From positions 20,067,001-20,131,000 of the forward strand of contig CM076268.1 of the NCBI GenBank assembly GCA_038380795.1: DNA of 64,000 bases. The letters are read 5' to 3'. The DNA is from Pyrocephalus nanus (taxonomy: Eukaryota > Chordata > Aves > Passeriformes > Tyrannidae). The number at the start of each line of letters is the position of its first letter. Position 1 is the first letter of the stretch. The notes under the pieces were generated by a model that ran no database searches, had not been told where the DNA came from, and saw only the letters and a list, made by a program, of their open reading frames with translations. Of this stretch, positions 44,045 through 59,000 are shown one piece after another. The position numbers were made by a program, and so were the translations under genes.

Positions 44045-47000
44045 CTAATTGACTTCAGAGGTTGTTATGGGGTCAGTGGGCCGTGGAGTAGCTAAGAGGG
44101 GAACAGGAGAGGTGGCTTCAATTAGGGCTGGGTTGAGAATGATTGGAAGAGTCATAGGTGGCACCCCAACCTGCAGGGGAGACGCAAGAGGCTGCAGGAT
44201 GAGCGGTGGCTGTGCTGTCGTAGGAGGTATGTCCGTAACGGGGCTTGTCTTTGTTGAAGCTGATGCTGGGAAAGAAGGAGAGGCAGAGGTGCTGATGGTG
44301 GGTGAGGCAGGGGCAGTGGGTCTCTCGGACTCTGGAAAAAGGAAGAGACAAAATACATTGTTATACAGGTCCTGACAAAGTTACCTATGAGCTGAAAACT
44401 AAGCAGCACTGAAGATCAACTCGGGGCCTTTTGAGATTTTCCCCTTCCATATACCTTCAGATGAGGCCCTGAGGAGCAGGGGCCAATCACAGGCATTCTT
44501 CCCATCCCAACAACCTCAGCAAGAAAGCCAAAACCTATCCATTTGGAAGCACAGCAGTTCACAACACTAGAGGCCCAGTCACCACAGATGACGCTAAAGC
44601 AAGGAAAAGCAGATCCATGGCACCATGCTGGGCACATGATTCCAGAAAAAAGATAACAGGACTCACCACTGGCACTCATTTCACCAGGCTTCTCCAAAGG
44701 AGCCAGGTGGGTGGTCGATCTCACATCCCCAGTAGGAGAAGGGGGCAGGGCAGACACTGTTGATTTCTGATGCTGCTGCTCCACTGGTATGTTGGGGACA
44801 GGATCTAGGAAGACAAAACATGCAGTGAGACCACACACCAGTTTGCTCACTCCTTCCATCCTCAATTTGCCTTTCTTGTGCCAAGCTCCCACAGCCTCCT
44901 GCAACTATCATTTCATGAGCTTCCCGGCACTCTGGCAGCTGCGTGCTGGACAAGGTGCAAGCACTGGTCCAAATATGTTTTCTTAAGGTTTCCCAGCCCC
45001 TCATACCTTGGATGACTGTCTGTTTGAAGAGCTCATCCCGCAGCCGAGGTAAGAAACAGTCAATGCGCTCCCAAGTGATCTCCCAGAGATCTGAGTATCC
45101 TGTCCGTGAATCAGCACTGTGGAATATCCCAGCCGTATCCATTACAAGCAGCATATTCTTCAGAGACTCTGGAATGGCCTCCAGCTATAATCAGAGACAC
45201 TCCTCAGGACACAAAGAATGGACACATAGCAATGAACAAAAGCTCAAAAAAAAAAAAAAGCTCAGAAACCATGGAACAAAATGATTTGGGAAGGATTAAA
45301 AGGTTAAAAAAAAATCCAAAAAATGCATCAAACCAAAACACCTTTCAAATTCAGAAGGTTAGAAGTGGTGAATTGTTGTCCAAAGCACTAAAGTACCACA
45401 TTCAGCACCTTACCAGTAAGTCACTGGAGCCAGCATGCATGTACTTGTCCATAAAGTCTAGGATTGTGAGCCACAGGGCAGCAAAGGTGGTCAGTGAGAG
45501 CAGTGGGGAGAGATGCTGAAGGAACACCTAGGAAAAAACACAGCTCCTGTCAACAAGTAATATGAGGGCTGCTGCTCATATCTTGACAAGCCAGTCTTGC
45601 AAATCTGGGTTTCCTGTCCTTGTGACAGGCTGGGAGCATGCACAGGCCTGGCCTGAGGGTGCCACAGGCCCCCAACTCTTCTGAGCTGCATATGTGGAGG
45701 ACTGAATCTCGTCTCCTTTGTGAGAGGCCCCTGCAGTCTGCATCACCAGGACTTCCAGCCCATCCAGACTCTGCCTCAGGTCAGAACTATCAGCTTGTGA
45801 CATGCATCATTTCACCATGAGAAGAGACTGTCTTCAACTAATGTTGGGTGAAATACTTCTCTCTCTCTCCATCATAAAGTCACAAACTCTTTCCTGACAC
45901 TTCCAAGGACCAGGATCATGGATACAGCTCTGGAAAGAAGGCACATTCCAGCAGCAGAAGCTGGTGGAGAAGCCCAGCACTAAAGACAGTCAAACTATCA
46001 CCCTGAATCTATCCAGATCAGAGATGCTGAGAAGCAAACACAGCCGAGTTTGGTTTTCTTGAGGAACGTGTTTTCTCATGAGTTTTCAGGCAGCAGAAAT
46101 GTGCTCACCTTGGAGAGTAGTGTTGAGGCTCTCATCCTAGTTTCTTCCATCCCACCAACATCAGCTGGGCTGATATTCTCAAGTAGCTTGGTTAGCAGTG
46201 GGAACAGCACCTGTTGGATCAAACACATGGATGTTTTAGAGCTGCAAAATGACTGATGAGATTTGCCCAGACAACGTTACAGAATAGAGCTGGATTTTGG
46301 GACTGATGGCTTCCAGGCAGAGAGCATGAGAGAAGCAACGGGAAGTGGACATGAGTGGATCCACTTCAGTACTCCAAAAGGCTCTGTCAGAAACCTAAGC
46401 AGAGAGAGCTTTTCACAAGACCAGAGTAAGGATCATCTTGTCTGCTGTGGTGAACCAGCTGCTCAAGAAGACGGTGCTGAAGAAGAATACCATTCTTCCA
46501 CTCCTGCACACAGCTTTGCTTTCATAACAATACTTTACTGCCTACATGCCCAGCCCAGCCAGGAAGTTACCTTGTTGAAGCAGGATTCCCATTCCAGGGC
46601 ATCCAGGGCCTGCAGGTCATGTACCAGGAGGGCCCGCTGCAAGTAAGTGAGTGCTTGCATCCGTATCTGGCGTCGGGCATCACAGCACAGCCAGGCAATA
46701 CCTGCAAGAGAGGGATTCAGGGCAAAGCCCACAGTGAAAGTGTCACAAGCCTACTTCCCCAGTCTAGGGTAAAAAGTCTAATTAAAATCTGGGGAAAAAA
46801 GTTCCAGGCCACAGACTAACAATCTACTGTCAGAGCCAGAAACATGCTAGCAGCTAACTCATGCTAAAGATATCATTCAAAATCTGATCCAAGTTCTTTG
46901 TCAATTACAAGAGACCCTAAAAACAACCTCTGCCTGCCTTCTGCAGTTAGTTCTTGGCTCATCAACTTTCCTGCCATTAATTTGGAAGTGTATCTGCTTG

Positions 47001-50000
47001 CTCTCATCACCAGCTTTACCCTGTAGCAAAGGACACCAGCAGTTGGACCACAGTGTTCGGGAATCCGCTGTGATTTTCCTGGCTGCCGTCTCCAGGTGTC
47101 GCTGCTCCTCTGCCCAGGAGCTGTAAATGCCGGCTGCTCGCGTGTGCAAGGTGTGCATGAGGTCCAGGAGCTGCAAGTACACGGCATGGTAAGAAACACA
47201 CAGGACTTAAAAATTTTAAGCAACTCTGATCTCTGCTCTTCTCCAAACCAATGTTAAAAGGCTCACAGCTACTGAACCCTGCTTTCTGTATGTACATAAT
47301 CATGCACAGTTATAAAGACGGTGTCAGCCCTGCTGTCTGTGCCCTCCTGAAGTGGTCAAGTGCCAGACATCTTCAACAAGATTTGTTTCAGTTCAGTCAC
47401 CACGTCAATCCCATCCGAGTCATTCCAACCACCATTCCAGTCACACCAAAAGGAAGAATGGACTCTTTCCTGGCATACAGTATTGACTCTCCCAGGCAGA
47501 GGGATCAACCCAGCAATTCATGCTGTCCAGGAACAACTCTCTGCAACTTTTTTTTTTTTAACAAAAAAGGCATGAAGCACATGCAAAGTTCCCTCAGAAC
47601 AGCTCCATCTGGGCACATGGCAGCACTCTAGTCAGTTTACTACTGAACTGAGGCCCAACAGCCTGACAGTCAGCAGGCCTTCACACCTTTGAAGTACCAG
47701 CTGAAGAGCAATTACTCCCTTAGCTCAGTCCTCTCTACTTGATATCCCAGTGCCTCAGGACACAGGGCTTTCCCCTTTCCACAAGTTCAGATACCCTGCC
47801 AGACTCCCTGCTAATCCTACATGAACCTCATGCCTCCAAATGCCCTTGTATCCACATCCATCTTACCTACTACAGTGATTCACAGCTTCAGACCTCCTCC
47901 TTGCTTTCCAGAGGATCTCCCTCTCCATTGCTATTCTGCTTTTGCCACTACAAACTGCAGTCTTCCTTTTTCACTGCAGAACCACACATTGCCTCCAGAG
48001 CCACCCTCTGATCCACTGTCACCCAGTGCCCACTAACCCAGGGTGCAGCCCTCCCTTGCCCCATAAAGAATCCCAGCAATTACCTAGAAAAGCCCTAAGT
48101 ATGGGAAAGGAGAGGAGGAAATCCTTGCTATACTTACGTCCTGACTAACCTGTAAAGACACAGTGTGGTAGCTGGCAGGGATGCTCTCATCCTCATCCTC
48201 ATCACTGTGTGTGTGTGCCTGGTGCTGGCTCAAGACCCGGGATCGCCGTGTGGAGCTCTCCTTTGGCTTTTTTTTTAACCGACTAGATTTACTGTCATAC
48301 CTGTGGCTCTTCCCTCTCTTTTCCTGGGACTTGTAGCCTAGAAAGTAAAAGGCAGCAACATATCATATACACAGTCCACCACAAAATTTTCTGCCTTTCA
48401 ACACACAGAGCAGCCACCTTTTGATATCCTCAGCAAAGGGCCCTGTCCTGTGAAATGACCACTACCTGCTTGTAGGGGATCCAGCACCCCTCAGGGACAA
48501 CCTTCAAGCAAGAGCTGATACTGCTACCTCCATATCAACTCCAGACCTCCCCTCCATCCCAGGGAAGAGGGTAAGAATAAGGTCCCTGCTGCCAGCAGGA
48601 GCCAGGACACTCTTCTCACAGCAGACCATTTTCTGGTGTCTAGGGACTCATTCCCTGACAGTACACTTCACACTTCCTGCTGACTGGCCACCCCAAGCCC
48701 AATCCTTGTCACGTGAAGGGCCATCTTACCCCCATTCAAGCTCGCCTCCACGAAGATACGTATCGTTTTGACACACAGCTCGAAGTTCTCAGGTGTGACA
48801 TGGGCAGCATCTCGCACGATGAAGGACAGGGACTCCACACATTTCATGAGAGACTTTGTGTCATGTGGGCCCAAATCCAGCCCCACAGTCAGGCTGTACT
48901 GGTTGACGAGAGGAGATGGACCCAGCCTGCTGAGCCCAGCAGTGGATCTGGAGGTGTCGATGTCATCTTTCCCCACCTGCAGGGCACAGCAGGAGGGTAG
49001 CAGGAAAGGGTAGCATAACAAGCAGTACCTCATTCACATACAGAAAGGGCCTTTCTTCTGAAGCCAACAGATAATGGTTCTGTAGGGTCCATTTCTCTTT
49101 CTTCCTCATTTGCCTCCAACCTTTCTCCTCTCCATCTGTATTTCTCCCCATCCTCCATTTATATTATCAGCTCATTTTAGCACTCTTTTCTACTGTCTTA
49201 TTCTTTCTCCCCCTACCACACCCTCTGCTCAAAGCCATGCTAGAAGCAGTCTTCTTGGGGCACCAGAAGCCCACTGGCTACTCACCACTAGCCAGCCACT
49301 GTTCATGACATCCACATCTGTCACCGAGCGATGCATCTTGCCGGGCTTCCCGTGGTCCGTGTACACCTCGGAATCAGAGGTGTAGCCGCGATCCAGGCTC
49401 ATGTCACTGGGATGATAGGAGGAGGAGACCTCGCTGTCTGACTGAGCACCTGCAAAACAAAAGGCATGGGATTTAGATCACAGCCAAATCAAGAGCTTGC
49501 AAGAGTAGCTGTGGATAAGGGAGAAGCAATCCAGATTAGTCAGATCAGCATCAGTCAGGAATGATTAGTGGGCCCTGGAGGAAACCAGCCCAGGCCTCTC
49601 TTCCTGTGAGACCTGTTCCTCCCCTGTAGGCATGTTTTGCTTTCTCCTCCAGAGGGAAGGAACTTTCCATCCTCTCCTGTGTCACTTGTCAGCCTGACCA
49701 CGGATTTAAAAAGGGCAGGAAGTCCAATACTTCAACCCTGAGGGAAGAATCAGATGTACCATGAACTTTATCAACTACCAGAGGTGCTAAGTTCAGCCAA
49801 GACAACTCCAAAAACACGGCACAGGATTACATGACCCCTCTGGGGACACTCAGCTCCACAATAATACTGGACGGGTCTTTCTAATGAACAGCAATCTACA
49901 TTAGCATGTTCCACACCTGTCAGATCTACCTTCCCTGACATTTAAATTTCACATGCCCCAATACAGAAGTCTTTGCAAGGGGCAAATGTAAGCTACTGAT

Positions 50001-53000
50001 ATAATGTAATTTAGGAGGAAAAACTCATTCTCTACATCATCATGATGCACTATCTAGAAACTCTCCAAGACAGACAGAGTTGCTGTGAACACAGTGCACC
50101 AAACATTTTCAGGAGATAAAGAGAACGAATGTTCTGATGTGCAAGGTGCCAACTCAAGCAGTTTGCTCCATCAGCAAGGACAGAAGCAGTTAAAAAAAAA
50201 AAAAAAAAAGAGAGAGAGAAGAGAGAGAGAGAGAAGAGAGAGATGGGAGAAGACAGCCCAGCATTAACCCAGAAGGAAAATGCCATAAGTGTTTTACAAA
50301 ACTGTGTTTCTCCCATCTGTCTAGCATAAAGCGTAAGGACCTAGCAAGAAGTTCTAGAAAGAAAACAAAGCCTTCTGGAAAAAATCTTTTCTTGCTGTTT
50401 GCTTTAGAAGTCTGAAGATATCAGTCTCAAATACATTGCCAGCTGGCTAAAGCAAAACAGAACAATTTGCTGAAAAGACCATCTTTTTAACACAGTCAAG
50501 AGAAGTGGGAAATTGTGGGTTGCTCTTGTGGGAATGGTTCAGGCACTATTAATACAAATGGATTTGGAAATAGAATTTTAAATAACAACTCTCTTTATGA
50601 GATCCTTAAAATGGGGACAGAAAGAGTTAGTCCCACAAAAGAAGCAAGTATGACAGGAGTAGCAGCTGGGTTTACATTACATGCCCAGATGAGAGATTAT
50701 AGTACCCAAGGCATCAGACCACAACCAGCAGAAAATGCTCCTTGGGTAGATCAAAGACCTTCTACAGCTGCTACAACTGATATCAGTTTTCCTCCCACTG
50801 CTCCCCCAGGGACTAGCACCTGGATTGCTGCTCACTGAGTAGGAAGAGACAGCAGAGTAGAGACAGGGACAGACCATGAGGTAGGAGTGAACAGCAGGTG
50901 CTGGTCTTTAATCTTGCTAATGTAGTTTAATATCAGCTTTGTTTTCTTGCAGTCCCCTTTGCTAATTGAAAAGCCTGAGGAAGCAGCTGCTTATCTGGCA
51001 GGCAGGCATCAGATTTCCGAGCAAAAGCTGGTCTGTCTTACCTGTGTCGTTATCTGCCCTTGCTGTAACCTGCAGGGCTGCAGGCGGCTTCACCCCAGAC
51101 CCGATACACTCCAGGAGGGTGAAGAGTGTGTACCAGTCATCCCCGGAGTGAATGTTGGCAGCATTGGTCTTCAAAAGTTCATGGAGACCATAGGCAACCT
51201 CATGGCTAACTCTGGACAGCACATTTGGCTTCATCATAAGGAGGATACGTAGCGAGAGGAGAACCTGGCCAGAGAAGGAGATGAGAATAACAGACCCTAT
51301 TACTTACACTCCATTCTCCAACAATGTACCCTTTCATTTATTTAGAGCTACTTAAAAATGCTTATGGTTGTCAGCTGCAGCACAGAAAGTTAAATATGTG
51401 TCCACTCTATAGCAGCTGGTTTCCTGTGTTGCCAGGCGTAGCCACAAACCACCTCCAGTAACTGCGTTTCAAAAATCTCTTACCTGTGCACTGATTTCTT
51501 CTCGACGGAGGAGTCGAATGGCCAGTCTCAGCAGCCCCACCACTGCCCTCTCCACCAGGAAGCAGAACTCCATTGCATGGACACAGAGATGATAAAGGTG
51601 GTCTCGGACAGTTTGCCAGACACAGGTCACACGGTCCCTAGCCACAGCAAGGAGGAGAGAAAGGGTAGGATGAAAGAAAGTGAGACAAGCAGGATCCAGC
51701 TACCTCTCCCAGAACTCTAGTCAACCCAGTATTTAGTGTCAATGAAAAACTCCAGCTGGGAGATATAAAACTAGACACACAGAAACAACAAAGCTGTCAA
51801 ATTTCTTACTCATTACTTGCAAAGCAAACAGGTGGGAGAATTCTCCCTATGGAATTTAGTTTATATTCTTCAGATTTCAGAATATCAAGTAATAATTCAT
51901 GAGCTAACAGCCATTCTGTTTGCACATACTAGAGTAGAATTGTTAAGCCCTGAAATTACAGTCACATGCTGCTTCAGCTGGCAAACCAAGCACATAAGGA
52001 ACTCATTCCCTGAACCCAGGCAGCAGCTGCAGTGAAGCAGGGACGCTGCAGTGAATGTGCATGTATTTCAAGGTCGTACCTATTCTCTAGAACAATGCGC
52101 AGAAGCATCTCCAAACAGAAGGCTGCATCCTCTTCATCATACGTCTCCTCATCAGGAGTCACAGAGATTAGAGCCTGGAAGAGCCAGGAAATTTTTGTGA
52201 ATCACAAGCTCCCAGAAATGGGGGACCAACAGGTGAGAATGAACAGAATGCTTTTGGTCTGGGCAAAACTGTATTCCACTGTCTGGTGAGGTCATGCATT
52301 GTCTATCAAAAATGCATAGAGGTCAAGCTAACTATATGGCAAAAAGATATCTTTTTTATTATGCAAGATGCAGGATGCAGCAGCTTCTTGCTAATAATAT
52401 GTGAAGCACAGAAAAAGGAGACATACGTAGGAAAGACTACAAATACTGGAGCTGTTCCTCTCAAGCCATCAGCTTGCATATGAAGGGAGAATTCCTGACA
52501 TAATAGGAGTAGGAACAAAATGTTCTCCCAGAACTGAGACGACACTCCCCCAGAGAGATGAGCTTCTCTAGCCCAAAGGCTAATGAGTCCAGCCTTATTA
52601 CATCTCCCACAGCAGCCAGGTACCACACTGTGAGAAGTGACATGGTCAAATATTTTTGTACAGCTCTTGCCTCTAGAGTGGCCTTCTAGAATGCTCTCAT
52701 TAGGTACACAGCAGACCAGAAACTATGAAAAACTTTAGGCTCCTACACAGAGTTTCACATACTTTCAAACACTTGCCAAGAGTCCTCAAGGCTTTTAGAA
52801 TGCATTCCACAATTTAATGTTTTCTTCTACTACCAACTTGTGGCTGCCAGCACAGAAGTTACTTTTAACAGCTGAACTAATGATTTGTTTCATATCCCAA
52901 ATAGTTTCAAGACCTCCTTTGAGACAGAGGAGCTAGGTGAGTACACAGCACATATCCACAATCATGCTTAGCATACTTGTTCTATCACCACTCCAGTCCC

Positions 53001-56000
53001 TTGCCCAGTATCTCTCTCACCTTCATGAGCTCCTGGAGGGATTCCAGTTGGAGGAATTTGCTTTCTGTGATCAACTTTTCTGGATCACATTGCTGCAAAA
53101 GACAGGAAAGAGGACTGTGCATCTGGGGGATGTGGATGGCATACAAACAGATCCCCAGAAACACATGATGTTCACAGGAAACACAGAGATAGTGGCTTTA
53201 ACACAATTAACTGGAGAAAAACTCCTGCCAACTAGTTCACTCTTTAACATCAATTACTTTTAGCAGACCTGATCTGTGCTAGACAGATTTTGATAGGTAA
53301 GTCCACACACTGGTGAACCCCCAGGTTCAGATTTTGTTGGCACCATATGCTTTAACACTGTCTTGGAAAAGATTAGTCATTTGAGAAGTCATTAATTTGT
53401 CTTCAAATACAGGACTATGATGCCAAGGGCAGATCCCAGCCTCTTGTGAGGAGTCATTCCTGTTTTCATGTGTACAGAGCAGCACATTCATCTGACAATC
53501 CAGATACGCTCCTCCATAGTTTCTTACAGTTCTCAAGTTCCCTGTTACCTGCAATACTGCTTAGCAGCATGTATACTTATGCTTCTGTTGCCTGTTACCC
53601 ACACAGTATTGTCACCAAGAAAAAAAGCAGGTTCTTCTGCAGCCTGTATGTTACCTTTATGCATTCCAAAGCTGCTCGCTTTGCCTCCTGTGTTTCCGTA
53701 GATGGCCCTCTCATACCAGATTGCTCTGTCCCACTGAGGGTGAGCCAGCTAACAAAACTCAGTACTGTTGATTCACCACTGTAAATCAGAGGAGACCAGC
53801 ATCAGTAAGAAAGAAAGCAAGAAACCATGTTATTTTCCACCTTTGGTACCAAAAAGACTTCCTGGGATATCTACACCACTCACCGGTTAGACGGTGTCTC
53901 CTCACGCTGCAGATAGATTTTGCCATTAGGATCCACAAAGTCTTCAACCTGGAATACAGACCATGACATGCATATGACCAATTGTCCACCTCTTTGTAGC
54001 CTTTCCCCCAGCCCCGTGATGTTTCTCTTAGGGATGAAACACTACACTGAACTACAGTGTATGCAGTCAAACCAACTCTTCACTCCCCTAGCCCGTCAGT
54101 AAAGTGTCACTCTCATCTGGCAACACCAATGCTGTGCTCTGATACTTCATACCTATAAGCATGTCCTTCTTCACACAATACTCAAAATGTGTTCAAGTAA
54201 AATGAATGTTGGAATTTCTCAAATCCAACGTTTTTGTAAAATGAGAAAAAATGAAATCCTATGAAAGAAGCTTCACATAACTCGAGCACTACACCCTTCA
54301 CAGGCTTCCAAGCTCTGTACACATTTTACCAAAGTGAGGCCTTCACAAGAGAGGTCTCCTCCTCTTGGAATTGGCTCTATGAAAGCCAGTGCTTTCCACT
54401 CCTCTAACTCTTCAGTTATTACCTCCACCATGGCCTTGGGCAGCAGCTCTGCTCGGAAAAGCTGTAGCATGGCCTCCATGATGTTTTTCCAGCCCTCTCG
54501 CAGAATGTCACCATGGCGATGGGCCAAGTGAAATACAGTCTTTGCTGCAATATGGGCCTTGGGATTACTTCCAAAAACAGTGGGCAGGTTCTCAATAGAC
54601 TGCAGGAAAGAAGAGGCGGTGGCAATCAGTCAGAAAGAGATGTTTTCTTTTCAACAAAAATTAGGGCAGATGCTTCAGAATTGGTTATGGAAGACAACAA
54701 TTCTCTGTATGATGCTTGGATAACTCCTCAGCTCATATTCACTTTGCACAAAAACAAGGACAAGATGGCTTACCTGATACAAGCTGAATCACTGAACCAT
54801 CTAGACATAGGCTCCCCAAGAATGACAACAACACAGAATATTTTGAAAGTACTTGCTGAAAACTCACTAATTATCCTGCTACAGAAACTCATTTCAGGAT
54901 CAATGCCTTCTACAAAAACTGTCACATTTACTCTGGAAGCAGCAATTACATTGCCCTGCTGTTAGAGAAGGAAACTAGGGCCAAGAGCATTTCTGACTTG
55001 CAAAGTTACTCCTACCACTACTTAACAGCAAGATACAAAGTAAGAGTGATGGATCCTGACATACAGTATCTCTGCTAATAACTGCCAGATTACAAATCCT
55101 CATAATCTGTTCAATGCACTCACAGCTTTTCAAAATACAAGAAGAGTGCTAAGTCATTGCAACCAAGCAAGCATATGCTGCCAAAACAAGAAAAAAACCA
55201 CCAGTAATCATGTGAGCTATTATCAGACACAAACATGCTCCATGTTTCTGCAGTTACTTAAGGTCATTGCAATGTTCCTTTTGACAAGAGATGGGCTTTG
55301 CTGTTCTCTTGCTTATGTGGACAAAATCCATACTTACTCCCCCATCGAGAATGGAAGCGAAGACATCAGATAGGATGGATTGACTCTCTCAATATCAGAT
55401 CTAAGTTCAGAAAAACTAGTCCTTGCTTCAGCCAAACTGTTATCAAAATGGGTCTTTGATCTAGAGGCAAACTCCGTTAAAAGTCCAATCTGAAATTCTG
55501 GCAGGAATGTCACAACCAATTTGGTTTTCTTCCTCCATTGGTATGGGGAAACTCCATGAACACATACATTACTGGAGTCTCAAAGTACAAACAGCAATAT
55601 GCCTCATTTTGCACTGTGCTAACAAGCCACAACCACTGAATTAAAACACACACAAGTTTTGCTACTACTTATTCAGAGTCAGTATGAGTCTTAATTGTGG
55701 ATCATGAAGAAGGGCACTTGTTCCTCTTAAATCACTTAATCCCCCTCCATGCTCCTTTCCATTCCTCTTCTTTCAAACCAAAGTGGCTGTGCATAGCAAA
55801 TGCAGTGCATGGAGAAGATGCCTGCTCACCAGGATGATCTGACCTGGGAAGTGCCGAGCTGCTAAGTGACTTTTTGATGTTCTCCCTTGTTTCCTAACAG
55901 CTGCTCTTTGCTTTGTCTACTCAGTCCTCTGAATAAGGCCCCTCCTTCTCCCTTTCCACCAGACTGTCTTTAGGTATTTGTTCAGTTGTCTTATTCCACT

Positions 56001-59000
56001 ACTGTCTCCAATCCTTACAGGAATTTAGGACAGCAGAAAGCAATTGGTGTACTTGGAATCTGGCCAAAGACAAGAACTCAGTCTTCTTCAAATCCAGAAG
56101 TCCTTTATTCTATGCCATCACCAAAAGACATGCTTGCTTAATTTACACAGACCTCAAACTGCTCCAGATTCCAGTCTCACAACTAGATGGGATGCAGCTG
56201 GCAACAGCTGGTGCATCTGAGGGCTTAGTCTAGTTGCTTCTACTGTGTAAATCTGTGTCAAACTGTTGTTTCCTGGCAGACATTGCTCTGTTTGTATTAT
56301 CTATTGGTAGTCTTGAGGTCTGGTATGCCTGGAGAGGATCAAGTTTTGCATCTTTACTGTTGTGAGCTGTGGAGGAAGAGAGAATCTAAAGCAACCTCAG
56401 TGCTTAGACTTCTTTGTCTCTTAAGAGTCAAACTAGCACTTTTTCACTGTTACAAATGCCAGAATGAAAGTGATACAAAACATTTGACCCAAACCATTCC
56501 ATTTCCCTACAACCTAGTTCCACCAACTGCATTAATTTGCAGGACTGTTCCCTTTCTCCTATCCCTTTAAGGGATTTAAAATATTCACCTGTCTTGGCCT
56601 TTTTACTCCCATGCTTTCAGTCTTGAATCATCTTGCTTCCCTTACGTGTGGCAATTCTGTTCTGCTCACTGTGGGTCTTGTGCTGGTTCTGAGAGCAATG
56701 CTGTGAGATTCTTTGGGAGTTCTGACCCTTTACAGGAGTTGCTGTCAACTTCTCCTTAGTAAAAAGCATGGTGTGTCACATACTGTCTATCAAACACCTT
56801 GGGGACAAACAGGCTGATGCTGTAACACACAAACAGATTTGGGCAATAAAAACTTACACCAACCCCTGCATCTCGAATTTATTCTCACAGTATAACCCAG
56901 GAAAATGGTCTTTGGGGCTTGCCAAAAGTGGGGCAGACAGCCGATCTTATTACCAGACTCCACACACTAACTGACAATTCAAAGCATTTGTTTTTCTAAT
57001 CCCTCTGTGCTTATGCTGTGAATCCACCAACAGCCCCTACACTTTGGAAGTACAGCTCTGAAAACATTCCCTCTTGGCACTGCATAAGCCCTTTAACTAA
57101 AGAGTCAATATCTGAAATGTATAAACTTGCTTGGGATCACAGGGAGATTTAAATTTCCTCAGGTCAAGCAGGTGAAATAAACACTTCTATATCAAAGCAT
57201 TCTGTTTCTGCATAAACTGCCACTTGCGAGGGAGTAGAAGGAAATTTGCAAATTTGAACCTGTCCTACGGCAGTCTCACTTCACTCCACACTTTCCATTG
57301 CTTCCTATAGAAAACTCTAGGGCAGGGGCTGATAGGTACCTACAGATACCATGATAACTAAAATAATTAAATATTACTGGCTTAACAAGGAAAGAGAGCT
57401 CCAATATACTGAAGTCACGCTTCTTTCCCCTCCTTGCAAACTTACCTCACTGCTGAGGGCTGTAAACTTGCAGAGAGAAATTATGAGATTGTCAAACACA
57501 TCACTAAGGCCATAGTGAGCAGAAATCATTGCACATTTCCTGGGGAAAGAAGAAAACAGAAAATAATGTACTAAGCACAGACAAGCCTGTCTGCAGGACA
57601 GCTAATCAGAGACCCTCTCTGCTGACATTTTAGACCTTCCTCTCCACCCACTCATAATGAATGCTGATTGTATAGAGGTCTACTATTATCCTTCAAATAA
57701 CCTCAATGCTTACCAATAGATTCTCATATTTGCCTGTGCTGATGCATAGATCTCTTTAAAGAAGTGGGTCTAAACAGACAGACCACTTTCACCTGAGCAT
57801 TATACCCAATCTCCTGACGTAAGAGAGTTGCAGGGATTGGTGGTAGTGTTCAAGGTCTAGTTTCAAGAGATCACAGCCACAGCAGTGCACTAACAGAGCT
57901 TAAGGAGTTATTTGGTGTGGATCTAAGCATGACCAAAGACTGTTCCAATAGAGTTACTCATAGAGGGCAAGTTTTTTGAATACTGGTCATCTGGGAAAGA
58001 AAAAAAGAAAAATCCCCCATATCATTCAGCCACAGCCATGACCTCATATACAATAAAGGTTTTGTTCATATACACAGGTTTTGCCAACATCACTGTGCAA
58101 GTTAAGAGTGATTTCCCCCCAACCCAATTCTAAACAGCTCAACTATGTCAGTAGGTCTTTTAAATGCAACCATGTTGGAGTTTAAAAATATGTACCGCAG
58201 GCACTTTGATTTATTACAACACAACAGTCAAGCCCAACAGTGAGTGCCAACCAAGAGAGGCCAAGATGGGATGAATCAATACAAATGACAGAACTAAAGG
58301 ACTGTAGGTCACAATAAAATGCTTTTCAATTGCTAGGAAAAGTAACAGTTAATATTCACTGTGGCAGCTCCAACAAATAAACAGGAGCCAACGGCCACAC
58401 CTTCTACTCTTCTGGGTCTTCATGAACGCAAGAGTTACCTGAAACCAGAAATAGCCTTCTGGATTATTGTTTCTTCTAAGCTCTTGTCAAAAACATAAGA
58501 AAGTGCTGCAATGGTTGGTCCCCATGTCATGGTGAAGAGATCATGGTCATAGCTTCCAGGAGGCACATGGAGAAATATTCCCTCATCAGTGGCACCACGA
58601 TGTAGCAGGACATTCCAGATATAGTTTTCCTTCACCAGGCCCGTCTGTTCTTCTGGCATCACTATCTCATCATTTCTACAGTGGAGGAAGGCAGAAAGGT
58701 TGAATTTTTCCTTCAGAGCCAAACCTAACATTTACACCTTTTATTACATGGTCCCAGAGATAAGCGATACGTATTCTGGAATGATTTTGCCAGCTCCTGA
58801 AACATTCTCCTGAAGCTTCCCTGCTTCTTCTGCCCCTCTTTGATATCCTGAATATAAAGTCTGATGGCTCTCAGAAGCACCCAGTAGTAACAGTGTAAGG
58901 ATAGTATTGAATAAGCAGCTATCAAACACTACAAGAGCAAAATGCAACACAAACTGCAGTTAAATGAAGGGAAATTTTGGACAGTACACTGGCATAGCTT

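Larger units (their letters stand above)
49450..51041 (-). other. GBF1: GBF1 intron with purine tract and antisense open frame
   Basis: This intron separates the exon encoding ARADNDT from that encoding GAQSDSEV. It holds the A18/(GA)n tract and the + strand open frame at 50491-50838. Otherwise nothing was recognised. Confidence 0.6.

Noticed and set aside
46263..46646. 127-codon + strand frame in GBF1 introns
   Set aside because: It overlaps a real GBF1 exon on the opposite strand and shows no family resemblance.
56041..57000. Suspected LTR or retroviral remnant (AATAAA, a short QADAVT-like peptide)
   Set aside because: No terminal repeats, target-site duplication or clear protein similarity could be seen, so it is not supported.
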